The position numbers and the translations under genes are program-made. A stretch of 64,000 bases of DNA from Osmia lignaria lignaria (Eukaryota > Arthropoda > Insecta > Hymenoptera > Megachilidae): assembly GCF_051020975.1 (NCBI RefSeq), contig NC_135044.1:7938501-8002500 (forward strand), in the 5' to 3' direction. Of this stretch, positions 34,701-47,900 are shown piece by piece. Position 1 is the first letter of the stretch, and each line of letters starts with the position of its first letter. The notes beneath the pieces were generated by a model, which made no database searches, was not told the origin of the DNA, and saw only the letters and a list, made by a program, of their open reading frames with translations.

Positions 34701-37700
34701 TTTGTAATTTTGATCATGTTGTACAAAAAAATACAATTTTTGGGAAACGCTCCTAAATAAAAAAGAAAAAAAAAAATCAATTTTAATCCAGAACTTTTGG
34801 TTGTAATGGCAGAAGCACATGATTTCTTTTCACATAGTAAAGGACTGTTAGCTCTGCTTTGTTAGAATGTTATATACTTTAGATAACATCAGAAAAGAAC
34901 CAACACCAGAAAGATTGCATTTACATTTCATGTACTCATTAAATTACAGTTCAAAATATGAAATTCTTATAAATTTAAATTAAATTATAAATAGTTTTTA
35001 GATTATTGCAGGGTACAGATATTACCCTTTATTAAAATATTCTAAAATAATATATATTCGCTATGTAATTTGATAGACATTTGTATCGTATTAAAATTAA
35101 TCAACAGAACCACCAATTTATGTGGAAATGAATTTTGTTTATATGTTGAGAACTGATTTCATTGATAAATCATCTAATCTCTGATAAAATTTCAAATCCT
35201 ATAAGATGGTATACACCGATAACTTATACCGCTCCAAACAATTCAACCAAATAAAATAATCTTAAACACAAATACTATCAATATAAAAATGTGGGAACAT
35301 AGTTTGTCTTTAAATGTTTGCAACTGTACATGTGTCGTTCAAATATATGCATATAATGGGGATACTTTTTTCTTTCTCTCTAAACATCAATAAACATATG
35401 AAATCTAGCTAATTCATGCACTCCTATGAAAATAATTTTAAGCACAATCTATTCAGATACAATTTGTCAAAAGGAAAAGAAACAAAAAAAATTAAAAACA
35501 AACAAAACGAAATATAATATTTAAACGTGAACATGAAGAGGCATTGCCCATTTGAGATCTTTTACTTTGATTACAATGGAAAGAAGTTAAAAATATCATT
35601 TGCTGAGACCAGCTGTGATATAGAAGAAAAATAAATAGGTCTCTTATGAAGTGTGAAACAGTTGCGCAACAATATAAAGAGACTTACGAGTGGGATAGAT
35701 GCTTTCCTCAGAAACGCCTGCAGTAAAGAAAATATAAGATTGTTACTAAAACATATAAAACAGAAAGAGGATATATTCGTAAAATGCTTTTGCAAATTGT
35801 ACGTTCTATATGCAGATCTCTTTGTCTTTGAGAAATTACATCATTTATCACTTTTCTTCAAAGGTTTCTCGGTAATTTTAGGTGAGGCGTAAATAATACT
35901 ATTCACATCTTCGGAACTTCGATGCGAAGGAGCATCCCTTAGCGATTCAATTAGATTTCTCTTTTGTCCATAGTTCATTTGTGAAGTGTAACGCTCGCAA
36001 TCCTGACTGTAACCAGGCGTCTGCACCATCGAATTGACATTATCAATGTCTTTATCACAGCTACGCAAATATTCGTTGCTTTTTGATTTATGATTTAAGG
36101 AGGAATTTAAATTGAAACTTTGATCTAATGGTGGAAGGGGTTGTTGCAAACGCGGCTCCGATACGCCGCTAACGGAATCAAAAGAGGTGGGAGATTTTTT
36201 ACACTTGTTCTCTGGAAAGAAACTTAAGGAATTTTTTGAAACAGAACTGTCGTTCGAATGTTCCGAATCAAAGTTACAAAGTTCTGACTCGAGACTCTCG
36301 AAATCTATCCCCTCCCGCGAGTTAGCAGTCAAAAATTTCGGCATTCCACTATTTTGTTCAGAATCACGTTGACTAAATTGCGACATAGATATCGTATTAT
36401 CTAACACGCTATATTCTACTTTAACAGCGGTGGTTTTATCGTCAAGTGCATCTCGACTTCCCCATGCTTTCATTTTATTGAATACTCTTAAAGGACTTTT
36501 AGAAATTCTTGACTTGTGCTGAGATTTTTTACCAACTGAATTCTCGGGACTCGACTCTAAACCATCTGTATCGTTAATCTTAATGGTAACAGAATTCTTT
36601 CGTTCTCCACTCTGCGGAGAATTTAACGAGCTTTTCCTTGATCCAGAGGGGGAGCGAAAAAAATCAGCAAAAGCAGCTAATCGTGATTCCGAGCTATCTC
36701 TACGTTTCGATTCTTTCGACTTACTTCTTTCACGTTTCTTCTTCTTTACACGTTTCGCAGTGCCAACCAAACTATTTGCTACGCTCTGTACAAAATTTGA
36801 AGAATGCGAGTGCTCCCAGTCACCGACTATATGCTTTTGACGTCTAGCTGACGAGGTTTTTAAAGTGTTCCTAGTATTAGATTTAGCAAAACTATCCATG
36901 GCAAAATGGTCCTCCGAAAAGTGAGTTTTATAATTATTCGTCGGTTTATTGTGCAAAACCACAGACTCGTAAATATCGTTATCGACGATAACCGAATCTT
37001 CACCTATATTGCAAGGTGGGCAGCTTTGACTTTTCAGAATGTTGTTAGAATTTTCTGGAATGTTGTTACAACTATATCCTGGCTGATTGTCTATCAAATT
37101 ATTTGCTGAGGAGTACAACTTTCTGGAGGAGGGGTTACCTATTTCTTGAAGAAGCGGGGAGCGATGTGCCAACAGGGCGGTACGCAGAGGTGTCTTTTCA
37201 AGATCTGGAGCAGAACGAGACCACCGCTTGCCACCTGGAGATGCAGGATTTGGTGGCTGTGTGATAATAGCCCCGCGCTCGCGTTGGTGGAGTGTTGACG
37301 GTCCCCAAGTCTTACCCTTCACTCCATCTGCTGGTACTAAAGGAGGAAGACAAAAAACAAAACGCTACTCACTACGATACTTGTTTTCCCTCCTTACCCT
37401 AGACACTTTTTTTTTCTCAATTTTATATACGTTTTAAAATAACAAAGCTGTTTTATATGGTTTGTAACAATATTTTTACGTATCAGAAAATTTGGAGCAT
37501 CGAATAGATAAGAAAATTTATAAAATGATTTTACTATTAAATGATATTAAATGTTTGAATTCTGAATTTCTATAATTTCTTTTTTACAAAAAGAAAGAAA
37601 ACATAACATAAATTATGTACATGTATTTATGTGTTTTTTTAACAAAAAAAAAAAAAAAAGAAAATTATCAAAATATATTTAATTATTCACACCATGCCAA

Positions 37701-38529
37701 TAAATATCAAGATTAAATTAAAACAACGTGTCTACAAAGCGCAAACATTGTGATTCAAATTTCTCGAAAATACTGAAAAATATCTCAGGGCAAAATCATT
37801 CATACTGAACAACACGTAATCATAATTGTGAACTACTAACAAGTTTTTAAAATAAATTACTTACACGCAATTGCACGTAATCTTGGAATACTAGGCGAGC
37901 CTGGTGGGCTATTCGGTCGTGATGGATTTCGCACTTTTCCCCGATCCAATGCTGTATGTTGAACCGTTATCGTGTGACGAAAATCTATGAAAATAAAAAT
38001 ACATTTACATTAATTAATTGGTTCATCATTGTGATGCTTATAATTTTTTAATATGCTCACCAGACGGAGCACTTATATTACTCCCAGGTTCTTTTTTATT
38101 GAACTTTAATCTCGACTTCTTGAATTTTCCACGCCTCTTGTTTGGTGTTGGAGTATTTTGTTGTTGAATTATCATTACTGTAAGTTCCCGCTCTAATAAG
38201 TCTATCTCACGAGCAGCTAGTTCTTGTTCTCGCTGTCTCAAGTTTTCTTCGTGTTGTCGTTGTTGTACTTGTGCTTTTGTCAATTCTTCTTCTCTACAGC
38301 GCAATTCCTAATTGATAAAAATATAAAGGAATTGAATAAAAAAAAAGTTTATGAATTAAGGAGTCATGATTTGTTGCTAAATTTATTTCAAAAGTTAAAA
38401 ATAAGAAGCGGTCAAGCTATGCTTTGCTATTAGAATTAAAGACAGTCATTAACTTCAACAGTAGCTATACATTATCTTACCTCTTCTAACGATCTGCATG
38501 CCTTTGTATAGCATTTAAAAGAATGATGA

Positions 38530-38560
<31 letters not shown>

Positions 38561-40616
38561 TATTATGTACTAGTTTATTTCTATAAAATAAAAAAATTTA
38601 GATCGTGTACCTTTTCCTTCATGCGCAATCCATGAAGAACTTGTTCAATTTCAAGCCTCCAATCTTCTTGCATCGTATGAAATGATTCATGCGGTGTTGC
38701 TGCAAATGCACTACGTACTTCATCTAGTGCTACTAGAATCTCAGCAAATCCCGGCCTCGAATGACTATCAGATGCCCAACATGCTAAATAAATACATATT
38801 TGTCGTTTCAGTTTTAAAATATTTATATTTTTGAATGTTAATATTTTTGTGTAACAATATACCTTCCATCAAAAACCTCCAAGGTTGAGGACAAGTTGAT
38901 GGAATGGGCAATGTAAGTTTATTTACAGCAACGCCATACGCTACAGCTAAAGCATCTATTCCTTTATAAGGAGTTTCACCAGTTAAAAGTTCCCATAAAA
39001 GCACGCCGTAACTACAAATATAAAAATGTATTAGAAGAGAAGAAACAATTGTATTAGCGAAGAAAATTTCGAAGGATAAGTATTATTATAATTGAAGTGA
39101 TATAGGAGGTACATCAAACTGACCTCCAAACATCACTGGCTTTACTGAAAGTACTCTTTTTAATAACCTCTGGTGCCATCCAAGCATATGTGCCTGCTGC
39201 TGACATGCGAGTTGTCTTATAAACTTCCCTTGCTAATCCAAAGTCAGTTATTTTCAATGTTTTATACTGTAGATCATCATTTTCTATAGGTTCACTCAAT
39301 AACACTGTTATGAAGAAAAGTAATATATTATTAAAAATACAAATATGTAATTAAAAATCTTCGATATACTAATATTTAATACATACCATTAGAACTTTTT
39401 AGGTCCCTGTGAATAAGACTTATAGGAGCTTTATTGTGAAGGTAGTCCATGCCACGGGCAATTTGTATTGCCCAATCAACAAGTACATCAGGCCTGATTT
39501 TTCTACCACTAAGAACCCTGTTCAAACTACCACCTCGTGCGTATTCCATTACAAGACACATATTTGGCATTTTTAAACAAACCCCCTCTAATTGCACAAT
39601 GTTCTCATGTTTCAGTAACCAAAATAATTTTGCTTCTTGTCGAACATTTTCTAATGTCACACTTGGCTCTTCGTCTGGATCCTGGCGAGCTGCTTTAACA
39701 GCTACTTCGTGTTTCTGCCAGAATCCTCTAAAATATTATACAGAATTATGAATGTTAATTTTTATAGCTTATCAATATCTGTTGTATTTAAAACATTATG
39801 AAATGAGATTAAATACCTATAAACTTTCCCAAATCCACCAACCCCTATTACTTCTTCTAATTGTAACTCTTCAAAATCGATTTCAACCGGTTGAACTTTG
39901 TCAATCACCGATGAAACTCGATCGATGCTATCTGCTTCTGCAACAAAATTGGCTGGAAAAATACCAACTTTTCCATGAATTTTTCCAGTCCACCATCCTT
40001 CATCACCTGAGATTTTTGAATCCTTAGATAGAACCTAATGTGTCAAATAAAGCACATATGTACTTGGCTATTCTTATGTAAAATTATCACTTTACAGATA
40101 CCTATGAAGAAAGTTACCTCGACTGTTTCACCTCTTTGTAAAGATAACTCATCTTCGCCTTGGGCAACGTAATCGAATAATGCAGTGAAAATTGTTGAAC
40201 TATTGTCTTGTCTTGATTGAGAAGAGGAATGTGTACCATGAGATGGACTAGTCTGTTGAGAAACAGTTCTTGCAGTACCACCACTATGCGTATCAGAAAC
40301 ACTGCTATCAGACATATTGTTGCTGGATGCGCGTCCATACAAATATCCGTAACTAGAATACAAAGTTTTGATCTATGGTATCAGATTTTTTTACCAGTAC
40401 AAATTATGCAATATATTTTATATACCTTGTGGAATGATTATTTGTTCTACTATTATGTTGATATCGTGGAGATGAATTGGCTGTGCTAGTACTATGGGAA
40501 TTAGAGGAGCCATTCTCTGGATGAAGTAGAAACCGCTCGCTCCGATGACGAGCATCCGGTTGTCCGTGGTCCATCAAGGTAGACAAGCCTCTTGCCGATA
40601 GCCCGGCTGGCGGCAT
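31748..40616 (-). CDS. slpr: Mixed-lineage kinase, MAP3K of the JNK pathway (slipper)
   Basis: Cytoplasmic kinase that activates JNK signalling through MKK4/7. ATG at 40616 begins MPPAGLSARG. Domain order: Ser-rich N-terminus, SH3 (ALFDYVAQGEDELSLQRGE ... DEGWWTGKI ... GIFPANFV), kinase (GVGGFGKVYRG, catalytic Lys in VAVKAA, HRDLKSSN, DFGLA, GTYAWMAPE), then leucine-zipper-like coiled coil (REQELAAREIDLLEREL), basic KKSRLKFNKKE, and a long disordered tail. The conserved ALPADGVKGKTWGPS block crosses a splice site near 37338. A 30-nt micro-exon at 35688-35717 links the big C-terminal exon (donor A/GTGATA after 35852) to the next exon, whose acceptor is TTTTTGTAG near 33356. The last exons end in GRKPSISELEREFLS with TAG at 31750-31748. 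Over 1,100 residues. Confidence 0.93.
33480..35687 (-). other. slpr intron of about 2.2 kb without other genes
   Basis: AT-rich intronic sequence between the micro-exon and the downstream coding exon. A 70-codon plus-strand frame at 34386-34598 is Lys-rich and has no recognised domain. No RNA gene or mobile element was recognised. Confidence 0.5.
38534..38563. repeat. (TA)n microsatellite in a slpr intron
   Basis: About 28 bp of alternating TA lie close to the acceptor side of an intron. No function is evident. Confidence 0.75.
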
Positions 40617-41904
40617 ATGGCCTTACACTCTTCTTAATCTTTTCCTTTCTGGAAATTACACCTTTTTGTCTTATAACCTTCGTGCAATATTTATCAGTCA
40701 AAGCACAAATAATATAGAACACTTCTGATGTATTATTAGTTCTTCCAAAGAGAAACTGAACAAACATGTATAAGAAGTCTATATCCACCTTGTATTATTT
40801 TTCCACCACTATACACATCCTTACACATTTCACATTTCTTTTCTACATATTTGTCAAAATCATAAATGATACACGAATGTGAAACAGTTCTTTCATGTTT
40901 CGGTAATAATTTAAATATACACAGAGAATTTACAAGAAAAATGTGGGGTGAGAGGAGGTGATCACCACCACTAACACCCCATGCATAAAAACACTTTAAC
41001 GATGACCGGCATTTTGATTCGCGAGTCCGACAACAACGCGGTGAAGAATTTGTGATTTTTCCACGCAAATCACACTTCTACTAGGTGCATTATAGATAAA
41101 ATTTCAGAATAGTAGAAAAATGCTCGATATGCCATAAAACCACTCGGGAGTCTCGCGTCGGGGTGTGTATACCCACAAGCCACTGTTGACGAGACCGATT
41201 CTTTTCATTGAATCGGCACTAGGAGCAATGTACGCGGGTTGTGTAGAGTTTAAAGCGACGCGTTTGCCTCCCCGAGGACACGACGCTTCGCGTCAGCCCG
41301 CACAACGCACGATGATTCCACATTTAACGATAGAAAACCAGGCAGCACTCATAGCAATAACCTAATGGTCGCCATGTTTCGTTTGACGGCCCCACCGTTG
41401 ACGTGATATATTCGATCACGATTCATAGAGAGAATGTTTGAAAGGTTGCTTCATGTTGTTTCAACCACTTAAGGTTCATTCACAATCACGTGATTGCCAA
41501 GTTACTTAAGAAAATATTCTCTTAGAGACTAAAATTTATTAATTGAACTACACATTTGGATAAAGGATCAAATATTTTAACGTTACTATATGGCTTTTTG
41601 TTATATTATTTACTTTTTCGATGATTTTAATCGATACCGATAAACCCTTTATTTCAAGGTAGATCATAAGTGTTCGTATCTTATGGGAAATTATATACTT
41701 CGTGTCTGAAATCATCTGAGATGTGAAGATGGCTGCGAAGTCAGTAAGTCGTGTGCGCCAAATTCATTGATTAATAAGGCCGAGATAAAATGTATCGCCT
41801 TATTGTTTGCCACGCGATTTTTCGAATGAAAAAGATAGACTACGCATAAAGCTGTAAATCAGCAAGTGATGGGAAGATGGTGAGGGAGCAATTTTACAAC
41901 TGGT
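40617..41904. promoter_or_regulatory. Divergent promoter interval of slpr and pecanex
   Basis: 1.3 kb between start codons facing away. It holds a locally GC- and CpG-richer block at about 41140-41400 ending in GGTCGCCATGTTTCG (contains GCCAT, the Pho/YY1 core) and AAGATGGCTGCG near 41727 on the pecanex side, another YY1-like match. The 66-codon frame at 41165-41365 is probably non-coding. Confidence 0.45.
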
Positions 41905-44900
41905 ATGGGTTCTCAAACGCTGGAAATTTTGAGACAAGGCGTCTGGGCGAGCCTGACAGGAGGCTGGTTTTACGATCCGCATCTCGATGTTTTTTCAAAT
42001 ACTTTTCACCTTTACATTTGGCTCTTCCTGCTCTGCTTACCATTTACCATATATCTTGTAAGTATACTTACATCTGCATTCATTTTGGTCCTGACTTATT
42101 TACTTTAGGTAAATAATATTCTATATAAGTTGTATATATTTAAGTACATTACATATAAATGCATAATTATTATCCACATACTATGGATTACATTTTTTTA
42201 TTCTTTTGATTTTAATACATATATGCATATAGTCTATATAATTATATTCTTAATGGATTAATATTAAACATCAATCTTTTATTTTATAGTATTTTCCACC
42301 AACATTGTATGTTTGGCTGGCATATTGTTCTTCAATTGGAGCAATCTTTGGTACAATAAAGTGTGTCAATCATGCATTGCATTGCGTGTATGATACAACT
42401 GAGTGTTTAGAAGAATGTGGTCAAACCATTAGTCAGCAAAGATCAGAAAGTGAAAAAAGACGTATAGTGCATAACAAATGCAGGGAACAATCGCAGAATC
42501 AAGTAGATCATGGAATAGAGCTTCAAGTTTTAAGTGGTATAATAGTCTTTTCATATGTTTAAAGTATAAAGTATATTAAGGTTATTAAAAACTAATTTGT
42601 GAGATATTTTTTGTTGTACAGGAAAAACAGATACACCACCTGTTGAATGCTCATCACGCAACTCTTTTATCGAATCAAATGTGCAAAATGCAGACGCGGA
42701 TAGTATAACATCAGAGTACAATCGAGATAAACCTAGTTCAACTATAGATTTGAAGGTAGAAATTCATAGGAAAAATAGTTCAGAAAGTTCAGAAGAAGCA
42801 CAATTAACTAAACCAATGGTACCTAGTATAAATGTGCACGAAGCAGAATTAGCTTCTGCTCAGTATTATGAACCACGTTTTCGAAATATAATGAATGGTA
42901 TTCATTTTAAAATTTTTATATGAAAATCTGATACAATTGTTCCTTATCGTATTAATATTTATTTGGGGTAATTTTAAAAACATACAGAAAGAAGGTTAAA
43001 ACGACATAAATGTGTTGTTATCGCTGAAGAAGATCGACCAAGAAAATTATGCAGGCATGCATCGGAAGATTCACGAAATCGTCACTCTAAACAGGGTAGT
43101 CTTGGTAAAACAGGTTCTGAAAGTCAAATAAAACAAACGAGTTCGTTAGAACTGGAAGACCATGCAGATGATTATCCTTATTGGAAGTCCAATCAAAGTG
43201 TTCGACGTCTTAATTCTAATTCAATTCCGATGGAAACTCATTTAATGAACGATCATCCGCAGAGTTTAGAAATTATATCGAAAAAGGAAGATACGGAGAA
43301 AAATAAAATTTCATCCCATCCACAATCTTTAGAGGTAAAAAGAAAGAAATAACATAACATATAATATTATTCAAAATACATTAATTTTATATTATTTTTT
43401 CTGAAGGTTATTACAAAGAAACCACATCAACAACTTATTCATCCGCAAAGTCTCGAAACAATTGGTGCTACTAACAAAAATATGAACTCTACAGATGACA
43501 ATAATTTACCTCTTCATCCACAGAGTCTTGAAACTATTAATACTAAAAAGGTGTGTGATTATAACATTGATAGATGTATGTATAGTATTACGTAGAAAAT
43601 TATATTTAAAGAAAAAAAAAAAAAAAACACAAAAATATGTATGTCTCAAAGGTATTGCCTCAGAATACGTTAAAAAAAAACCAACTGCAGTTATTACCAT
43701 ATCTTAGTTATGGATCAGAAATAGTACATCCTATAGCAGAGCAAAGCGATGAACAGTTTGCTAATGAAAGTACAGGAGGATTTAGTCTTCGCGATTCCTG
43801 TAGTCCATTACTTACTCGAAAGAGTTGTGAAACTAATACTACCTCTAATCGAGACAGAAGTCTTAGCACTAGCCGATTTGAAGATAGATTCTCGAGGTAA
43901 TTCGATGGTAATAGAAATGATTATTAAATTATCGATATTAATTTATTCAATTTTAATCGTAGATTTAACGGAGATGGTGGTATAGATAATGATTCTGCGA
44001 ATTCTCGTGATGCGTTAATCGAAGAATCAAAGCCTGGCGCCAAAAGGAGATACAGTAATGCGAGTCAAAGCAGTCGTGAATTCTCAGATGGAGAGAGGTC
44101 CAAAGACAAACAAGATAAATTGAAAAACATAGATGATCCATTAAATGTTGGAAGTGTTCTTGGAATAGATCGATTATTCGAAGGCAATGATTGTACAATA
44201 GAATCACGAACGAACAAAGGCAAGTTTAACTTATTAAACGTCATTCACACTACTAACACTAATTGAATTGTACTTTATACGAAGATAAAAAAAAAAAAAA
44301 ATAATAATAATACATCATGAAAAAGTGAAATTCGTATGAAAAGTACTTTATCATACTTTTAAAAGTACAAAATGGGTTAACAACGACAATATAGTTTATA
44401 AATTCTCATTCTGTAGGATTACATGATAAGGAACCAGATTCTGGTTCGTCTAGTACGATTCTGAGCATGGAAAACGAGGTGAAACGAAAGTTACTTCCGC
44501 AATTAGAAACAGATAACAAACGACATCAAGGTGCGATACCTAAACAAAGCCGTCCAAAGCCTGCAGTAGAAGCTATAGATGATAATATTACAACTGTTGA
44601 ACAAACCCGGCCAAAACTTAAACGAACATTAGAAGTCAGAAGAGACAAAGATAGAAGAAGAGACGGAAGATTTGAGCAAACTAGCGGTTCGAACAACGAG
44701 TTAAGTACACTTAGCCTTGCATCCTCATTGTTAGCTACGTTATTGACCTCTGGCCGAGAATTACCTGGCCAATCTAGTACTGTGTCCGATTTAAGATTAA
44801 GCCGTAGTTCAGAGAATCGAAATTCACGAAAAAGGCGAGGTCCTTTGAAGTGCTCGATTAGGCCGTATCGAGGTAGAAATCGAGACGATAACGTTGTACC

Positions 44901-47900
44901 GTTCACCGCTTTGCTCGGATTGATATCAAACGAGGAATGTCATTTAGTCGCTAATCATAACGACGCTGTAGAAGCGACTGTACCATATTTTCACGATGAA
45001 AACGAACGCTGGTTAGCTTACACATTCGATGAGAAAGCATCTGGTGTTGCTGCAGCTGCGCAAGTTCCTTCTAGCAATAACGATAAATTGTTAAATACCT
45101 TGCTACGTCAACAACTTAATCAAAATTTACACTACGATAGAAACTGGGAATTAACGGATACGTTGAGTATCAGTTCTAGCAGTCCTTCATTAAATTCTCT
45201 TGATTTAAGCATACATATAGACACGCCACCTGTTTTGTCAAGCCCAAAAAGCAATCAAACGAAGGCACAAAATTCATTTTCGTCAAATTTAGTTTCCTCG
45301 AATACTGGAAGTACCAATCACTCGACGGGAGAAACGTCGGAACGAGATCAATTTCATCAAAATACTGGAAATTCGAATCAATGCGAACTCGAGACATTAG
45401 AGCTCGAAACGTTAGAACGAGATCAATTTCATCAAGATATAATGTCACGTATCGAATTAATGACGGATAGAAATCGAAGATTACGAAATTTATTAGGATA
45501 TTTTAATTTGAACCTTTATCCAGCTGATTCTAATCGTCGTGTGCCTGTTTTAACATTGCCAACGCATCAAGAGGCCGATATGAACCCAAATTTATCTTGG
45601 AATCGATTTATGTGCGGCTTAGATGGATCCGATTCTAAGCCTAAACAATCAAGACATTATTATAAATGGAAAATTGGAAAATTACCGCATATCAAAGTGC
45701 GATTCGATCGTTTATTTTTATTGGCATTGTTAGACAGAAATTTAACAATTTTCGAGACGATCGTTTCAACGTTTCTAGCGATTGCCGTCGCCGGGTTAGG
45801 TCTTCTGTTACTTCAACAAGGATTTTACCGGGACATATTTGCCTTCATGTTTTGTTTTGTAACCGCTGGATGCCAGTATTCATTGTTAAAGTCGGTTCAA
45901 CCTGACGCCGCTTCACCGACACACGGATTCAATCGTATAATAGTCTTCTCTCGTCCCGTTTATTATATATTGTGTTCAGGATTCATATTAATTTTCAACG
46001 AATCCTTAAGAAACTTTAAAACATCTGAATTTCGAATATACGGTTTGCGATGCGCCGATTACGATGTTATATTGCAAATTCGGAATATCTTACTAATATT
46101 CCTTTTGTGCTTTCCAATTGTCTTCTCTTTGGGTTTGCTCCCTCAGATTAATACTTTTTTAATGTACCTCTGCGAACACATAGACATTCATTTATTCGGC
46201 GGTAATGCAACTACTAGTCTACTCTCATCAATATATTGTCTCTGTCGCAGCATCGTCACCGTTGTTATATTGTACGGTTTCGCTTACGGAGCGCTCACCG
46301 AACCAAAATCTTCACAGCACATTTTATTCTCAATTTTTGCGGGTTTATTAGTTGCTGTATCATATCATTTAAGTAGATCATCGTCGGATCCCAGCGTGAT
46401 GTGGGACATTGTCAAAACAAATTTATGGCCACCAGAAGTTTACACGGAAGAGAAGGAAGCGAAAATCATCGAGAACACATCTCGCAGAGATAATGTGTCG
46501 GCGACTTACAAGGAAGCAAAATTCCGAGCGTACAGAAGAAAGAAACATGTAAAGATCGAAGTGGGCGAACAAATGTCGGATACAGAATTAGTTGATCCGT
46601 TACCTGAGAAGCTAAGAGCAACAGTGAATGCAAGATTAAAGAATGACTTGATAGTGTGCACGGCAATAGGTACATTATCTTTTGGAATTCATTGTTCAAC
46701 CGTATTTACAGCATTGCAACCAGAATTAAATCCAGTTCTATGGGGTATCGCAAGTTGCCTCGGATTTCTATTACATTATATCGTACCACAACTAAGAAAA
46801 CAATTGCCATGGTTGTGCTTGTCAAGACCGGTACTACGTAGCCACGAGTATGCACAATTTGAAGTACTCGAACCAGTAAGGATCATGTGGTTCGAGAAAG
46901 CCTATGTCTGCCTGTCTTTCTTGGAAAGGAACGTTCTGTATCCGGTTGTGTTTCTCGGAGCGCTTACCGAATGTTCGTCAAAAATTGTATCCAAATTTGG
47001 AGAAAGCATAGGCGCATTGATCATAGTCGTATGCGGATTGAAGTCCTTAAGATCTGCGTATTCTGATCCGTCGACGCGTTACCTGGTTCTAATATTTGCA
47101 GTTCTCTTTTTTAAGCTAGACTTTCGGGATCTCAGCGAAACGTTTTTGGTAGACTATTTCGTCACAGGGATAGCGTTCGCTAAGATTTATGAATTACTGT
47201 TAAAAATTCGATTCGTTGTCACGTACATTGCACCCTGGCAAATAACGTGGGGCAGCGCGTTCCATGCGTTCGCTCAACCATTCTCTGTTCCACATTCAGC
47301 GATGCTATTCTTGCAAGCTGGTATCTCTGCGATACTCAGCACTCCGTTAAATCCACTTTTGGGCAGCGCTATTTTCATATCATCGTACGTACGTCCTGTG
47401 AAATTTTGGGAACGTGATTACAAGACGAGAAGAGTGGATCATTCGAATACACGAATGTCTTCGCATTTAGATCGAAATTTGGGCGCGGATGATAATAATC
47501 TGAATTCGATCTTTTACGAACAATTAACGAGATCGCTGCAACACAGTCTTTACGGAGACCTTGCGCTTGGACGTTGGGGAAACGTTGAACAGGGCGACTG
47601 TTTTCTATTAGCGTCCGATTACTTAAACTGTTTGGTACACGTTGTCCAATTAGGCAATGGATTGGTAACTTTTCAATTGAGAGGTCTTGAATTTCGTGGA
47701 ACTTATTGCCAGCAAAGAGAAGTATGTACCATCTCTTTATATAAGTACTTAACAATTTCTAATAAAGAATCTAACGATTATTTTTCATTTTAGGTAGAAG
47801 CGATATCTGAAGGAATCGAGGATAACAACAATTGTTGCTGCTGCGAAATGGGACACTTTTCAAATGTTCTAAGTGTAAATGCAGCCTTCAGACAACGCTG

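Noticed and set aside
35841..35852. slpr ending at the TGA after KPLKKSDK
   Set aside because: A micro-exon and further in-frame exons continue to the REFLS terminus at 31748; kept only as a possible short isoform.
38534..38563. TA run as a regulatory element
   Set aside because: Simple microsatellite like several others in introns of this AT-rich sequence.
41165..41365. 66-codon plus-strand frame between slpr and pecanex
   Set aside because: Lies in the GC-richer promoter block; the frame is open because of composition.
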